DNA of 64,000 nt from Polaribacter septentrionalilitoris (GTDB taxonomy: Bacteria; Bacteroidota; Bacteroidia; Flavobacteriales; Flavobacteriaceae). Under the pieces are notes generated by a model, which was given only the letters and a program-made list of their open reading frames with translations, was not told where the DNA came from and made no database searches. This document shows, in pieces, positions 18,118 to 26,477 of this stretch; positions within the stretch are counted from its first letter, which is position 1, and every line of letters starts with the position of its first letter. Where the stretch lies: positions 248,001-312,000 of the forward strand of contig NZ_VRMJ01000042.1 of NCBI RefSeq assembly GCF_009832745.1. The letters run 5' to 3'. The position numbers were made by a program, and so were the translations under genes.

Positions 18118-18296
18118 ATGAACAAGTCAAAGAAAAAAAGAATTTTGCTACTGGTATTGCCATTGAAGTTTGTACAGGAACAGCAATTGGTGTCTCCTTA
18201 AACAACATAGCATTAGATATTGGTATTGGAGTCGCTTTTGGAGCTGCCTTTAGTTCAATATCACAAAGTAGCAATACAAAAAAAATAGAATTATGA
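18118..18296 (+). pseudogene. Small glycine-rich membrane protein gene, frameshifted in an A run
   Basis: The ATG at 18118 reads only a few sensible codons (MNKSKKK) before the frame turns nonsensical and stops at 18202-18204. From 18141 the -1 frame encodes NFATGIAIEVCTGTAIGVSL, then DIGIGVAFGAAF and a stop at 18294-18296. That is a glycine-zipper-like double hairpin of a kind familiar from flavobacteria. Restoring one A in the A7 run at 18133-18139 fuses the two parts perfectly. The stop overlaps the next ATG (ATGA at 18293), which supports the -1 frame as the genuine one. Possible explanations: real mutation, sequencing error, or transcriptional slippage. Confidence 0.7.
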
Positions 18297-18451
18297 AAGA
18301 ATATAAAGTAGTGATGCCAAAACTAGGTTTTAGAAATAGAAATAAAAACCTCGAAGAACTTCTAAATCAACATGCTAGAGAAGGTTGGGTTTTAAAGCAT
18401 ATTAATGACAATTGGTACAGCATAGTTTTTGAAAGAGATAAAAACAGATAG
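18293..18451 (+). CDS. DUF4177-like small protein
   Basis: A 52-residue protein beginning MKEYKVVMPKLGFRNRNKNLE. It continues with LLNQHAREGWVLKHI and ends WYSIVFERDKN. This compact beta-alpha-beta pattern with a central EGW and a terminal hydrophobic-aromatic strand is the signature of DUF4177, a small family of unknown function. Its ATG overlaps the stop of the frameshifted gene (ATGA), indicating translational coupling, and the next gene starts 2 bases after its stop. Confidence 0.75.
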   Translation: MKEYKVVMPKLGFRNRNKNLEELLNQHAREGWVLKHINDNWYSIVFERDKNR

Positions 18452-18453
18452 TT

Positions 18454-18951
18454 GTGAAAGTTTTTAAAGAAGAACAACGTTTTACCCAACTTTGGTTGAT
18501 TGTTTTAATGTCTGTGAGTTTAATTGTACCTGTAGCTCTTATTTTTCAAGAGTACAGCAAAAAAAACTCATCTATTAGCACAAATGAACTAATAGGAAGT
18601 ACTATTGCAATTTTAGCTTCTGGTTTACTCATTTTTTTCTTTAAATTAAAAACAAGAATAGACGAAAAAGGAATCTATTATCAATTTTTCCCATTTCATT
18701 TTAAATACAAATTAATATCTTGGAATGAAATTGAAAATGCATTTGTAAGAACCTACGATCCTATTGGAGAATATGGTGGCTGGGGATTAAAAGGAGGTGC
18801 TTTTTGGAATAGCGGAAAAGGAAAATGCATTAATGTTTCTGGTGATGTTGGTATTCAATTAGAATTGACAAACGGAAAGAAATTATTGATTGGCACACAA
18901 AAAGAATTTGATGCAAAAAAGGTTTTGGAATCCTATATCAATAAAAACTAA
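18454..18951 (+). CDS. Two-helix membrane protein with a PH-like cytoplasmic domain
   Basis: A 165-residue protein. Two membrane helices (about residues 14-33 and 45-62) are followed by a beta-rich domain with TRIDEKGIYYQFFPF, then ISWNEIENAFVRTYDP and GGWGLKGGAFWNSGKG, resembling bacterial PH-domain membrane proteins. Start is GTG at 18454, two bases after the DUF4177 stop; no ATG offers a better start. The function is unknown; position ties it to the SPFH protein. Confidence 0.75.
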   Translation: MKVFKEEQRFTQLWLIVLMSVSLIVPVALIFQEYSKKNSSISTNELIGSTIAILASGLLIFFFKLKTRIDEKGIYYQFFPFHFKYKLISWNEIENAFVRTYDPIGEYGGWGLKGGAFWNSGKGKCINVSGDVGIQLELTNGKKLLIGTQKEFDAKKVLESYINKN

Positions 18952-18955
18952 ACTA

Positions 18956-19876
18956 ATGAATAGAGTGATTTTATATTTAGCGTTTTATATTACTGGAGTC
19001 ACAATAACAATAGGCCAAGTAAAATCAGAAGAAATTCTGATAAAAAACAACACTATAGAATTACCAGGAACGTTAACTTATCTAGAACCTAACAAACCTT
19101 TAATCATTTGGGTTCATGGCTCTGGAGGTGTTGACAGAAATGGAAATCAATCAAAATATATTCAACAATTTAGAGAAGCCATAAACAAGCACAATATTGC
19201 TTTTTTTAGTTACGATAAAAGAACGACTAACCCTAAAAATGCATCAATTTTAAAAAAAAATGGAGTGGTATTTTCAGATTTTATTGATGATGTAAAAAAA
19301 GCAGTCTATTATTTTAAAGATGATGAGCGCTTTTCTGAAATAATTTTAGTAGGTCATAGCCAAGGATCTTTAGTAGCAATGTTAGCTTTAGATAATGTAG
19401 ATAAATACATCTCTATTGCTGGTGCAGGAGAAACAATTGACAAAATCTTAATTAGACAAATAACTAGGCAAAATCCAATTTATGGAGCTATTACAGAAAA
19501 GTATCTCAACGAATTAAAAGAAACAGGAGCTATTAAAGAAGTTGACCCCAATTTAATGTCACTTTTTGCAAAACAAAATCAACCTTTTTTAATTTCATGG
19601 ATTCAGCTAAACCCTTTAAAAATCATTAAAAAAGTAACTGTACCAACATTAATTGTTAATGGTGATAAAGATTTTCAAGTATTAGTCAAGGATGCAGAAA
19701 ACCTTAAAGTAGCAAAACCAGAGGCACAATTGGTGATTATAAAAAATTTGAATCATGTTTTAAAACATATAGACAAGGATAAAAACAACTTAAACTCATA
19801 CTTGTCTCCAGATTTTCCTATTTCTAAACAACTGATTAAAACCGTAACCAACTTTATACAAAAGACTAAAAACTAA
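18956..19876 (+). CDS. Exported alpha/beta hydrolase
   Basis: A 306-residue protein with a signal peptide (about residues 1-22, ending TIGQ) and an alpha/beta-hydrolase fold. It has the oxyanion region IWVHGSGGVDR, the nucleophile elbow VGHSQGSL (Ser), an acid in VNGDKDFQV and a histidine in LNHVLKH. It is probably a periplasmic or surface esterase or peptidase; the substrate is unknown. The ATG at 18956, 4 bases after the previous stop, is chosen because it gives the signal peptide; an in-frame ATG at 18890 lies inside the previous gene. Confidence 0.85.
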   Translation: MNRVILYLAFYITGVTITIGQVKSEEILIKNNTIELPGTLTYLEPNKPLIIWVHGSGGVDRNGNQSKYIQQFREAINKHNIAFFSYDKRTTNPKNASILKKNGVVFSDFIDDVKKAVYYFKDDERFSEIILVGHSQGSLVAMLALDNVDKYISIAGAGETIDKILIRQITRQNPIYGAITEKYLNELKETGAIKEVDPNLMSLFAKQNQPFLISWIQLNPLKIIKKVTVPTLIVNGDKDFQVLVKDAENLKVAKPEAQLVIIKNLNHVLKHIDKDKNNLNSYLSPDFPISKQLIKTVTNFIQKTKN

Positions 19877-19893
19877 CGTTTAAAGAACACAAA

Positions 19894-20058
19894 ATGGCAA
19901 AGAAAAAAGCTTTCGCTTTGCGAGTTAATGAAGATATGATTAAAGCCATAGAAAAATGGGCTGCAGATGAATTTCGTTCTACAAACGGACAAATAGAATG
20001 GATGTTAATGCAGGCGTTAAAAGATGCAAATAGAGCCCCAAAAAAGAAAGAGGAATAA
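19894..20058 (+). CDS. Arc/ribbon-helix-helix family small DNA-binding protein
   Basis: A 54-residue basic protein starting MAKKKAFALRVNEDMIKAIEK and continuing WAADEFRSTNGQIEWMLMQAL. The strand-helix-helix layout with FALRV as the DNA-contacting strand and NGQIEWMLMQAL as the second helix matches Arc-like regulators. Proteins like this often sit at the end of SPFH clusters in Flavobacteriaceae. It may regulate this operon, though no operator was found. It lies 17 bases after the hydrolase stop and just before a strong hairpin. Confidence 0.82.
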   Translation: MAKKKAFALRVNEDMIKAIEKWAADEFRSTNGQIEWMLMQALKDANRAPKKKEE

Positions 20059-20059
20059 A

Positions 20060-20090
20060 AAACCTCGTTTGCAGTGCAAACGAGGCTTCA
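20060..20090. terminator. Strong terminator hairpin between convergent genes
   Basis: A perfect 10-bp stem, CCTCGTTTGC (20063-20072) and GCAAACGAGG (20076-20085), with a 3-base loop. The A run on the left gives a T tail for minus-strand transcripts (from 20118); on the plus strand the tail is weak (CTTCATCT). Confidence 0.85.
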
Positions 20091-20117
20091 TCTAAAATCA
20101 AAAATCATCTAACTACT

Positions 20118-21362
20118 TTACTCTTTCATAATCTTTTTTACAACCGTTCCTTTTGCGGTTTTAAGTGTTAAGAAATAAACTCCTTTCACTAAATTTCTTA
20201 CCTGTATAGTGTTATCCTTTAAAATATTTTCTTGTACTTTTTTACCTTGCAAATCAAATATTTTATAAGATAAAACCGTATGCGCTGTTTTAATATTGAT
20301 GATATTTCGCACTGAATTGGGATATATAAGAAAGTCTTCAGCTAAAATTTTATCGACACCTAGAGTATTGTCTATGGTAAACGGAACAACATCATACAAA
20401 CTCCAAATATTAGCTTCATTTTTAGTTCTTATAAATAATAAATGTTCTCCTTCAGTTAAGTCTCCTGTGTTTATGGATGTTTCAAAATTACCATCATCAT
20501 TAGTAGATAAAGTAATTTCAGTACCATTTCCTACAGCTACAAATTCATTAAAAAAGTATTCTGCAGCTACTATTGGAGAGGCTTCAGACATTACAAATGC
20601 ACCATCAGAAATGTAAAACAATGCTCTTTCAAAAGTGCTCCACTCTTTATTTTCATTTTGAACTCTAAAATAAATTGTATGAAAACCTGATTCTAAATCA
20701 CTAATATCTACAGTAAAAGCCTGACTAATTTCTTTACCAGATGCATCTAAAGCAATTGGTTCTCCATTGCCATATCCTGGATCTTGATTAAAAAAGTATT
20801 CTGCTTTTGCAATTGGTGAATCTGAAAATGAAATTTGTTCTGGTGTATTGATGTAAAACAAACGTCTATCGAAAGTACTCCATTGATTATCCGAACTTTT
20901 TACTCGTACATAAATGATATGAAAACCAGCGTCTAAATTACTAACGTCTATGGTAAATGTATTTGCCAAATCTTGTGTTGCTGTAATGGGTATTTCTGTT
21001 CCATTGCCGTAACCTGGATCTGTGTCTAAAAAATATTCTGCAAATACCATATCTTTAAGAGATACATCTTCTGTAAATATGATTTCTGGGTCTATCTTAT
21101 AAAAAAGCCTTCTATCAAAAGTACTCCAAGCATCATCTTGCTGCACTCTTACATAAAACATATTAAAACCATCAGGTAAGTTATCTACAGTAGCATCGAT
21201 AACCTTCGTAAATTCTCCATTAGTTTCTGTAACATCGAAACTAATACCATTCCCATAACCAGGGTCGTTGTTAAAAAAATACTCTCCCTTTGTTACTTGT
21301 TGCGCTATTGCAAGATTAGACAATAAAAGCGTGAGTATTATGGTATAAGTTAAGCACCTCAT
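20118..21362 (-). CDS. Four-repeat surface protein with a type IX sorting domain
   Basis: A 414-residue secreted protein. A signal peptide (1-20) is followed by four tandem repeats of about 80 residues. The repeats start near residues 27, 108, 188 and 268, each opening EYFFNxDPGYGNG-like and ending with WSTFDRRLFY-like sequence; the fourth is the most diverged. The last 75 residues form a T9SS type A sorting domain (FLIYPNSVRNIINI, FDLQGKKV, GVYFLTLKT, KKIMKE). It would be exported by T9SS and anchored on or released from the surface. It starts one base after the beta-helix gene stop, so the two are cotranscribed. Confidence 0.88.
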   Translation of the reverse strand: MRCLTYTIILTLLLSNLAIAQQVTKGEYFFNNDPGYGNGISFDVTETNGEFTKVIDATVDNLPDGFNMFYVRVQQDDAWSTFDRRLFYKIDPEIIFTEDVSLKDMVFAEYFLDTDPGYGNGTEIPITATQDLANTFTIDVSNLDAGFHIIYVRVKSSDNQWSTFDRRLFYINTPEQISFSDSPIAKAEYFFNQDPGYGNGEPIALDASGKEISQAFTVDISDLESGFHTIYFRVQNENKEWSTFERALFYISDGAFVMSEASPIVAAEYFFNEFVAVGNGTEITLSTNDDGNFETSINTGDLTEGEHLLFIRTKNEANIWSLYDVVPFTIDNTLGVDKILAEDFLIYPNSVRNIINIKTAHTVLSYKIFDLQGKKVQENILKDNTIQVRNLVKGVYFLTLKTAKGTVVKKIMKE

Positions 21363-21363
21363 C

Positions 21364-22377
21364 TTAGTTAGATTTACCGGTAAAGGTTACTTTTAACGTA
21401 CCATTTTCTGGCACTTCTCCTGTAGAAGAAACAATTTGTATGGTAGGTATACCAAAAGGATGCAAAGTAGCTCTATAAGTATACCCATTACCCATAATAC
21501 CAATTTGTTGGTTATTTAAACCTGCACTAATGGCTGGAGAACCTGTTCTTAAGGTAAAATCATTAGTGATGTCTGCAAAATCAGCATCGTTAAATTTAGT
21601 AAACTGTGGATTGGTATTTTCTAAAATATCTGAAAAAGATGAATTACTAGAACCACTTTCATTTACCTCAAAAGTAGCACCTCCGTAATTAAAGAACAAA
21701 CAATTCGTTAAATTCAAATTATCAAACCTCTGTGTTAATGGGCTTGTAGATCTGCCTAAAAACATACAATTTTGCACCAAGGCTTTTTTCCCATTGGCAT
21801 TATCTGCATTATAAATACCAACGCCTACTGGAAAAAGATTATTTGTGATAATTGTAGTATTAACCTCTTGTATACTGTTTATACTACCAGTAATGTAATT
21901 ATTTGTAATTAATGTTTTTCTTGGGTTAAAAATACTACTAATAAAATTTCCTCTAATCGTAGCAATTCGATTTGTAGTAGTCGGGTTACCAAAAGAAATA
22001 CCACTTGTAATCCAATTGTTTTCAATTAACAAGTTAGTGGCAAATGTTGTGCTAATAGACGATATTCGTAAACCTTTTATAATAGTACCAGAACCAGATA
22101 GTTTAATTTCTATACCTTGTATTTGAGCAGAATTTGTTCTTGGGGTTCTCCCTAACAACACAATTTTTTTATCAATTGCTACATTTCCATAACGAATAGT
22201 AGAAGAATGTACGTAAATAGTATCTCCTGTATTGGCAGCGTTAACGGCTTCTTGCAAATTGCTATACATAGCATTGGTATCCACTTTATTGTCTACAGAT
22301 ATTTGTGCATTCAATACTAATGAACAAGCAAAAACAGCTGTACAAATTACTTTTTTAATTAATGTCTTTTTTTTCAT
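21364..22377 (-). CDS. Exported right-handed parallel beta-helix protein
   Basis: A 337-residue protein with a signal peptide (about residues 1-24). The ISVDNKVDTNAMYSNLQEAV-NAANTGDTIYVHSS opening is typical of pectate-lyase-like beta-helix proteins. Successive turns rich in Asn and Ile follow (LLIENNWITSG, TIRGNFIS, LITNNYITG, TIITNNLF). No catalytic residues can be assigned. Unlike its neighbour it ends in VTFTGKSN with no sorting domain, so export beyond the periplasm would need the partner. An exact -7 box lies at 22403-22410. Confidence 0.8.
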   Translation of the reverse strand: MKKKTLIKKVICTAVFACSLVLNAQISVDNKVDTNAMYSNLQEAVNAANTGDTIYVHSSTIRYGNVAIDKKIVLLGRTPRTNSAQIQGIEIKLSGSGTIIKGLRISSISTTFATNLLIENNWITSGISFGNPTTTNRIATIRGNFISSIFNPRKTLITNNYITGSINSIQEVNTTIITNNLFPVGVGIYNADNANGKKALVQNCMFLGRSTSPLTQRFDNLNLTNCLFFNYGGATFEVNESGSSNSSFSDILENTNPQFTKFNDADFADITNDFTLRTGSPAISAGLNNQQIGIMGNGYTYRATLHPFGIPTIQIVSSTGEVPENGTLKVTFTGKSN

Positions 22378-22402
22378 GACGATAAGTTTAAGTTAATATT
22401 TT

Positions 22403-22410
22403 CAAAAATA
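22403..22410 (-). promoter_or_regulatory. TAnnTTTG -7 box for the beta-helix/repeat protein operon
   Basis: TATTTTTG on the minus strand is an exact match, 25 bases before the ATG at 22377. Confidence 0.5.
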
Positions 22411-22509
22411 GAGACTACACAAAGGCAAGTAAATACCTATAAGTAAGTATTTTAAAATATCATTTCTATAATAAGATAAAAATCACATCCTTTATAAACT
22501 GTTAAAATA

Positions 22510-22537
22510 AACGCTCAATTATTATTGAGCGTTTTCT
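22510..22537. terminator. Terminator-like hairpin between two divergent genes
   Basis: Stem AACGCTCAA / TTGAGCGTT with a 6-base loop and a T-rich tail on the plus strand. Neither neighbouring gene ends here: one starts at 22377 going left, the other at 22585 going right. It is therefore an orphan terminator or a leader hairpin of the gene at 22585. Confidence 0.6.
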
Positions 22538-22584
22538 ATTTTGTATCTTGTTCCCACTAATTCAAATCATTCAAACCTTACAAA

Positions 22585-25500
22585 ATGAAAAAACTATTTA
22601 CACTACTTTTTTTAGCTTGCTCTACCCTACTCTTTTCACAAGAGTTTTCAATGGATTTGGTAAAAAATATGAAACCTAGAAATATTGGCCCAGGAGGTAT
22701 GTCTGGCCGAGTTACTTCTATTGATGTGGTAGAAAGCAATCCCGAAATCATGTATGTTGGTACAGCTTCTGGTGGAATCTGGAAATCGACTTCTGGTGGT
22801 GTAAAATGGGAACCGATTTTTGAAAAAGAACTCACTGCTTCTATTGGTGCTGTTGCCATACAACAATCTAATCCAAGTGTAGTTTGGGCAGGAACAGGAG
22901 AAGGAAACCCTAGAAATAGCTTAAATGGCGGATTTGGAATTTATAAATCTTTAGATGCAGGTAAAACCTGGAAAGCTATGGGTTTAGAAAAAACAAGGCA
23001 CATTCACAGAGTCATTATAGATCCTACAAATCCAGATATTGTTTATGCTGCCGCTATTGGATCTCCTTGGGGAGAACACAAAGAACGTGGTGTCTATAAA
23101 ACTATTGATGGTGGAAAAACTTGGAAACAAATATTGTTTACCAATATAAAATCTGGTGCTGCAGATTTAATTATGGACCCTACAAACCCAAACAAATTAA
23201 TCGCTGCAATGTGGGAACATAAACGTGATCCTTGGTTTTTTAAATCTGGAGGAGAAGGAAGTGGACTATACATTACTCATGATGGTGGAGAAAACTGGAA
23301 AAAAATTACAGAAAAAGAAGGTTTTCCAAAAGGTGAATTAGGAAGAATTGGTGTGGCTATTGCTCCAAGTGAACCTAATGTAATTTATGCTTTAGTAGAA
23401 GCAAAGAAAAATGCCTTATACAAAAGTGAAGATGGAGGTTTTAAATGGAAAATGGTTAATAACAAACCAGGAATAGGAAATAGACCTTTTTATTATTCAG
23501 AAATTTATGTTGACCCTCAAAATGAAAATCGATTGTATACTGTTTTTACCTATGTAAATGTATCACAAGATGGAGGTAAGAACTTCAATCAATTAATGCC
23601 CGCTTACAATGCAAATAATGGCGTTCATCCAGATCATCACGCATGGTGGATTCATCCAAAGAATGGTAAATTTATGATTGATGGTAATGATGGTGGATTA
23701 AACATTACAAAAGATGGCGGTAAATCTTGGCGATTTATAGGTAATATTCCTGTAGCGCAATTTTATCACATTAATGTAGATAATGAATACCCTTATAATG
23801 TGTATGGTGGAATGCAAGATAATGGTTCTTGGAGAGGTCCTGCGTATGTTTGGAAAGCACAAGGAATTAGAAATTCGTATTGGCAAGAAATTAGTTTTGG
23901 TGATGGTTTTGACGTAGTTCCTGATAAAGACGATTCTAGATATGGATGGTCTATGAGCCAACAAGGTTCTGTGGTACGATATGATTATATTACAGGAAAT
24001 AACTATTCTGTGAAACCTACGCACCCTGACGCAAATGTAAAACTACGTTTCAACTGGAATGCTGCCATTAATATGGATCCTTTTGATAGCAATACTTTGT
24101 ATTTTGGGAGTCAGTTTGTACACAAATCAACTGATAAAGGACTGACTTGGAAAGTAATTTCCCCTGACTTATCAACCAATGATCCAGAAAAATTAAAACA
24201 AGCAGAAAGTGGTGGTTTAACCATGGATGCTACTGGTGCTGAAAATCACTGTACCGTTTTAGTAATTGAACCTACTGTTTTAGAAAAAGATGTTTTGTGG
24301 GCTGCTACAGATGATGGCCAAGTGCACATCACCAAAAACGGAGGAGATTCTTGGAAAAATGTTGCAAAAAACATTAAAGGTTTGCCAGAAAACAGTTGGA
24401 TTACTCAAATAAAAGCATCTAACAAAAATAAAGGTGAGGCTCTTTTAATCGCTAACGATTATAGGCGTTTTAATTACACACCTTATGCGTACAGAACCAA
24501 AAATTACGGTAAATCTTGGGAGCGCATTGTAGATGAAAATGATGTACAAAGCTACACTTTATGTATTATCGAAGATCCTGAAAATGCAAACTTATTATTT
24601 TTAGGTACTGATGATGGTTTATACGTTTCTGTTGATGCTGGAGACAAATGGACAAAATGGACCAATGGTTTCCCAACTGTACCTGTTAAAGATTTAGTAA
24701 TTCACCCAAGAGAACAAGATTTAGTTATTGGTACTTTTGGTAGAGCTGCTTGGGTTTTAGATGATATTAGACCATTAAGAGCAATTGCAAAAGGAAATGT
24801 AACTAGTAAAAAACTAGCATTATTTGCACCTCCAATTGCTTATCAGAATGCAAGCCAACAACCCACAGGAAGTAGGTTTGGAGCTGATGCATTATACCAA
24901 GGTGAAAATAGACGTCGTGGTGCACTAATTTCATACTACATCAATAAACCTGAGACAAAAAAAGAGGAAAAATCCTCTAAAAAGAAATCGAAGAAAAAGG
25001 TTACCGAAACTAAAAAGAGCGTAAAATACGACTCGATTAAACTTGAGGTTTTTGATGGTGCTCGAAAAATAAGAACCTTAAAATTTAAAGCTCCTAAAGA
25101 AAATGGTGTTCATAAAACAACTTGGTATTTAAGAGAAAAAGGCGTTGCTAGAGCATCTAGAAGCATTAGAAAATCAACAAGAGAACCTGGTGGCGTCACT
25201 GTTAAACCAGGAACTTATCGTTTAAAAATGACTTTTGGTGATGCTGTTTCAGAACAAAATATTAAAGTTGAGTTTGACCCAAGATTACAAATTTCGGATG
25301 CTGCTATCAATCAAAAATACAATGCTAGTAAAGAGCTCGAAAGCTACCAAGAAAAGATAGCTAACATTGTTAAACAATTGATAGAAAGCAAAAACACTGC
25401 TTCTTCAATAAAATCTGATTTATCTAAAGAAGATAAAAAGAAGTACAAAGATCAAATAAGTGCTTCCTCAAAAATTATTAAGAAAATAGATGGATTAATC

Positions 25501-25782
25501 GCATTATATTTAGGTAAAATTGATAAAAGACAAGGTATTACAAGAAACCCTGAGATAACAGTTACGCAACGTTTTGGCTTAGCGAGCAGATACATTCGCT
25601 CTCGTTTTGGTGAACAAACAGCTACAGAAACACAGTTGATGAATCAATTTAAAGATGAGTTTAAAAAAGCGGTTTCAGAAACCAACACATTCTTTAATAA
25701 TGACTGGATTACCTATAAAAAATCTGTAGAAAACATTAATATTTCACCTTTTAAAGAAACTAATATTTATTCTACGAATTAA
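22585..25782 (+). CDS. Large exported VPS10/sortilin-like Asp-box beta-propeller protein
   Basis: A 1,065-residue protein with a signal peptide (about 1-18). A long beta-propeller region carries at least nine Asp-box motifs, such as YKSLDAGKTW, YKTIDGGKTW, YITHDGGENW, ITKDGGKSW, HKSTDKGLTW and YVSVDAGDKW. It matches the VPS10/BNR-like family (annotated as glycosyl hydrolase or WD40/YVTN/BNR repeat protein) widespread in Bacteroidota; no hydrolase activity is proven. A Lys-rich linker (about 793-810) precedes a C-terminal helical region. There is no T9SS sorting domain. It lies 7 bases before the DUF2490 gene. Confidence 0.88.
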   Translation: MKKLFTLLFLACSTLLFSQEFSMDLVKNMKPRNIGPGGMSGRVTSIDVVESNPEIMYVGTASGGIWKSTSGGVKWEPIFEKELTASIGAVAIQQSNPSVVWAGTGEGNPRNSLNGGFGIYKSLDAGKTWKAMGLEKTRHIHRVIIDPTNPDIVYAAAIGSPWGEHKERGVYKTIDGGKTWKQILFTNIKSGAADLIMDPTNPNKLIAAMWEHKRDPWFFKSGGEGSGLYITHDGGENWKKITEKEGFPKGELGRIGVAIAPSEPNVIYALVEAKKNALYKSEDGGFKWKMVNNKPGIGNRPFYYSEIYVDPQNENRLYTVFTYVNVSQDGGKNFNQLMPAYNANNGVHPDHHAWWIHPKNGKFMIDGNDGGLNITKDGGKSWRFIGNIPVAQFYHINVDNEYPYNVYGGMQDNGSWRGPAYVWKAQGIRNSYWQEISFGDGFDVVPDKDDSRYGWSMSQQGSVVRYDYITGNNYSVKPTHPDANVKLRFNWNAAINMDPFDSNTLYFGSQFVHKSTDKGLTWKVISPDLSTNDPEKLKQAESGGLTMDATGAENHCTVLVIEPTVLEKDVLWAATDDGQVHITKNGGDSWKNVAKNIKGLPENSWITQIKASNKNKGEALLIANDYRRFNYTPYAYRTKNYGKSWERIVDENDVQSYTLCIIEDPENANLLFLGTDDGLYVSVDAGDKWTKWTNGFPTVPVKDLVIHPREQDLVIGTFGRAAWVLDDIRPLRAIAKGNVTSKKLALFAPPIAYQNASQQPTGSRFGADALYQGENRRRGALISYYINKPETKKEEKSSKKKSKKKVTETKKSVKYDSIKLEVFDGARKIRTLKFKAPKENGVHKTTWYLREKGVARASRSIRKSTREPGGVTVKPGTYRLKMTFGDAVSEQNIKVEFDPRLQISDAAINQKYNASKELESYQEKIANIVKQLIESKNTASSIKSDLSKEDKKKYKDQISASSKIIKKIDGLIALYLGKIDKRQGITRNPEITVTQRFGLASRYIRSRFGEQTATETQLMNQFKDEFKKAVSETNTFFNNDWITYKKSVENINISPFKETNIYSTN

Positions 25783-25789
25783 TTATTCT

Positions 25790-26467
25790 ATGAAAAAAAC
25801 ACTATTGCTTTTGGGCTTAAGTCTTATCTTCTATAAGGCTCAAGCTCAAATTTCTTCTGAAGATAAATTAGGAACTTGGTACATGTACAATGGTTCTCAC
25901 AAAGTATCAGAAAAATTCACTTTAAAAACTAGCTTTCATGTAAGGTATTATGAATTTATCACAGAATATCAGCAAGAAATTTACAGAGTAGGTGTAAATT
26001 ACGCTTTCAATAAAAAAATAAATTTAACTCTAGGGTCTGTGTATTCTATAAAAGATGTTTCTTATAAAGAAAATTTACCAGATTTGTACGAATATCGGCT
26101 TTATCAAGATTTAAATATGAAAGACAATTGGGGGCATTTTAAAGTAAAACATAGAATTAGATTGGCACAGCGTTTTAGAACACAAAATTTCGCAAACAAA
26201 ACTACTCATAGAATTCGATATGGTTTATTTCTAAAATATCCGCTTTCTAAAAAACTAACAACTTATTGCTTTAATGAAATTTTCATAAAATTTGCAAAAA
26301 AAAGTTTTGGTGAAAATAGAACTGGATTTGGTTTTTTACAAAAAATGAGTGAACAATTACAAATAAAATTGGGCTACATGTACACTCAATTTAATAACAC
26401 AAAATCGCATCGATTGCAACTAGGTGTTATTCTAAACACAAATCATCACACAAAGCAAACATTATAA
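25790..26467 (+). CDS. DUF2490 family outer-membrane-type protein
   Basis: A 225-residue protein with a signal peptide (1-19, ending AQA) and regularly alternating aromatic beta strands such as KTSFHVRYYEF, GVNYAFNKKINL, YRLYQDLNMK, KVKHRIRLAQRF and HRLQLGVILN. This pattern is that of DUF2490, predicted small outer-membrane beta barrels of unknown function. It follows the Asp-box gene by 7 bases and precedes the DUF819 gene by 10, so it is likely in one operon. Confidence 0.82.
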   Translation: MKKTLLLLGLSLIFYKAQAQISSEDKLGTWYMYNGSHKVSEKFTLKTSFHVRYYEFITEYQQEIYRVGVNYAFNKKINLTLGSVYSIKDVSYKENLPDLYEYRLYQDLNMKDNWGHFKVKHRIRLAQRFRTQNFANKTTHRIRYGLFLKYPLSKKLTTYCFNEIFIKFAKKSFGENRTGFGFLQKMSEQLQIKLGYMYTQFNNTKSHRLQLGVILNTNHHTKQTL

Positions 26468-26477
26468 AAAACAACAT

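Noticed and set aside
20118..21362. Possible DNA-level repeat array in the four-repeat surface protein gene
   Set aside because: The repeats are clear in protein but diverged in DNA, so this is an old internal duplication rather than an active repeat array.
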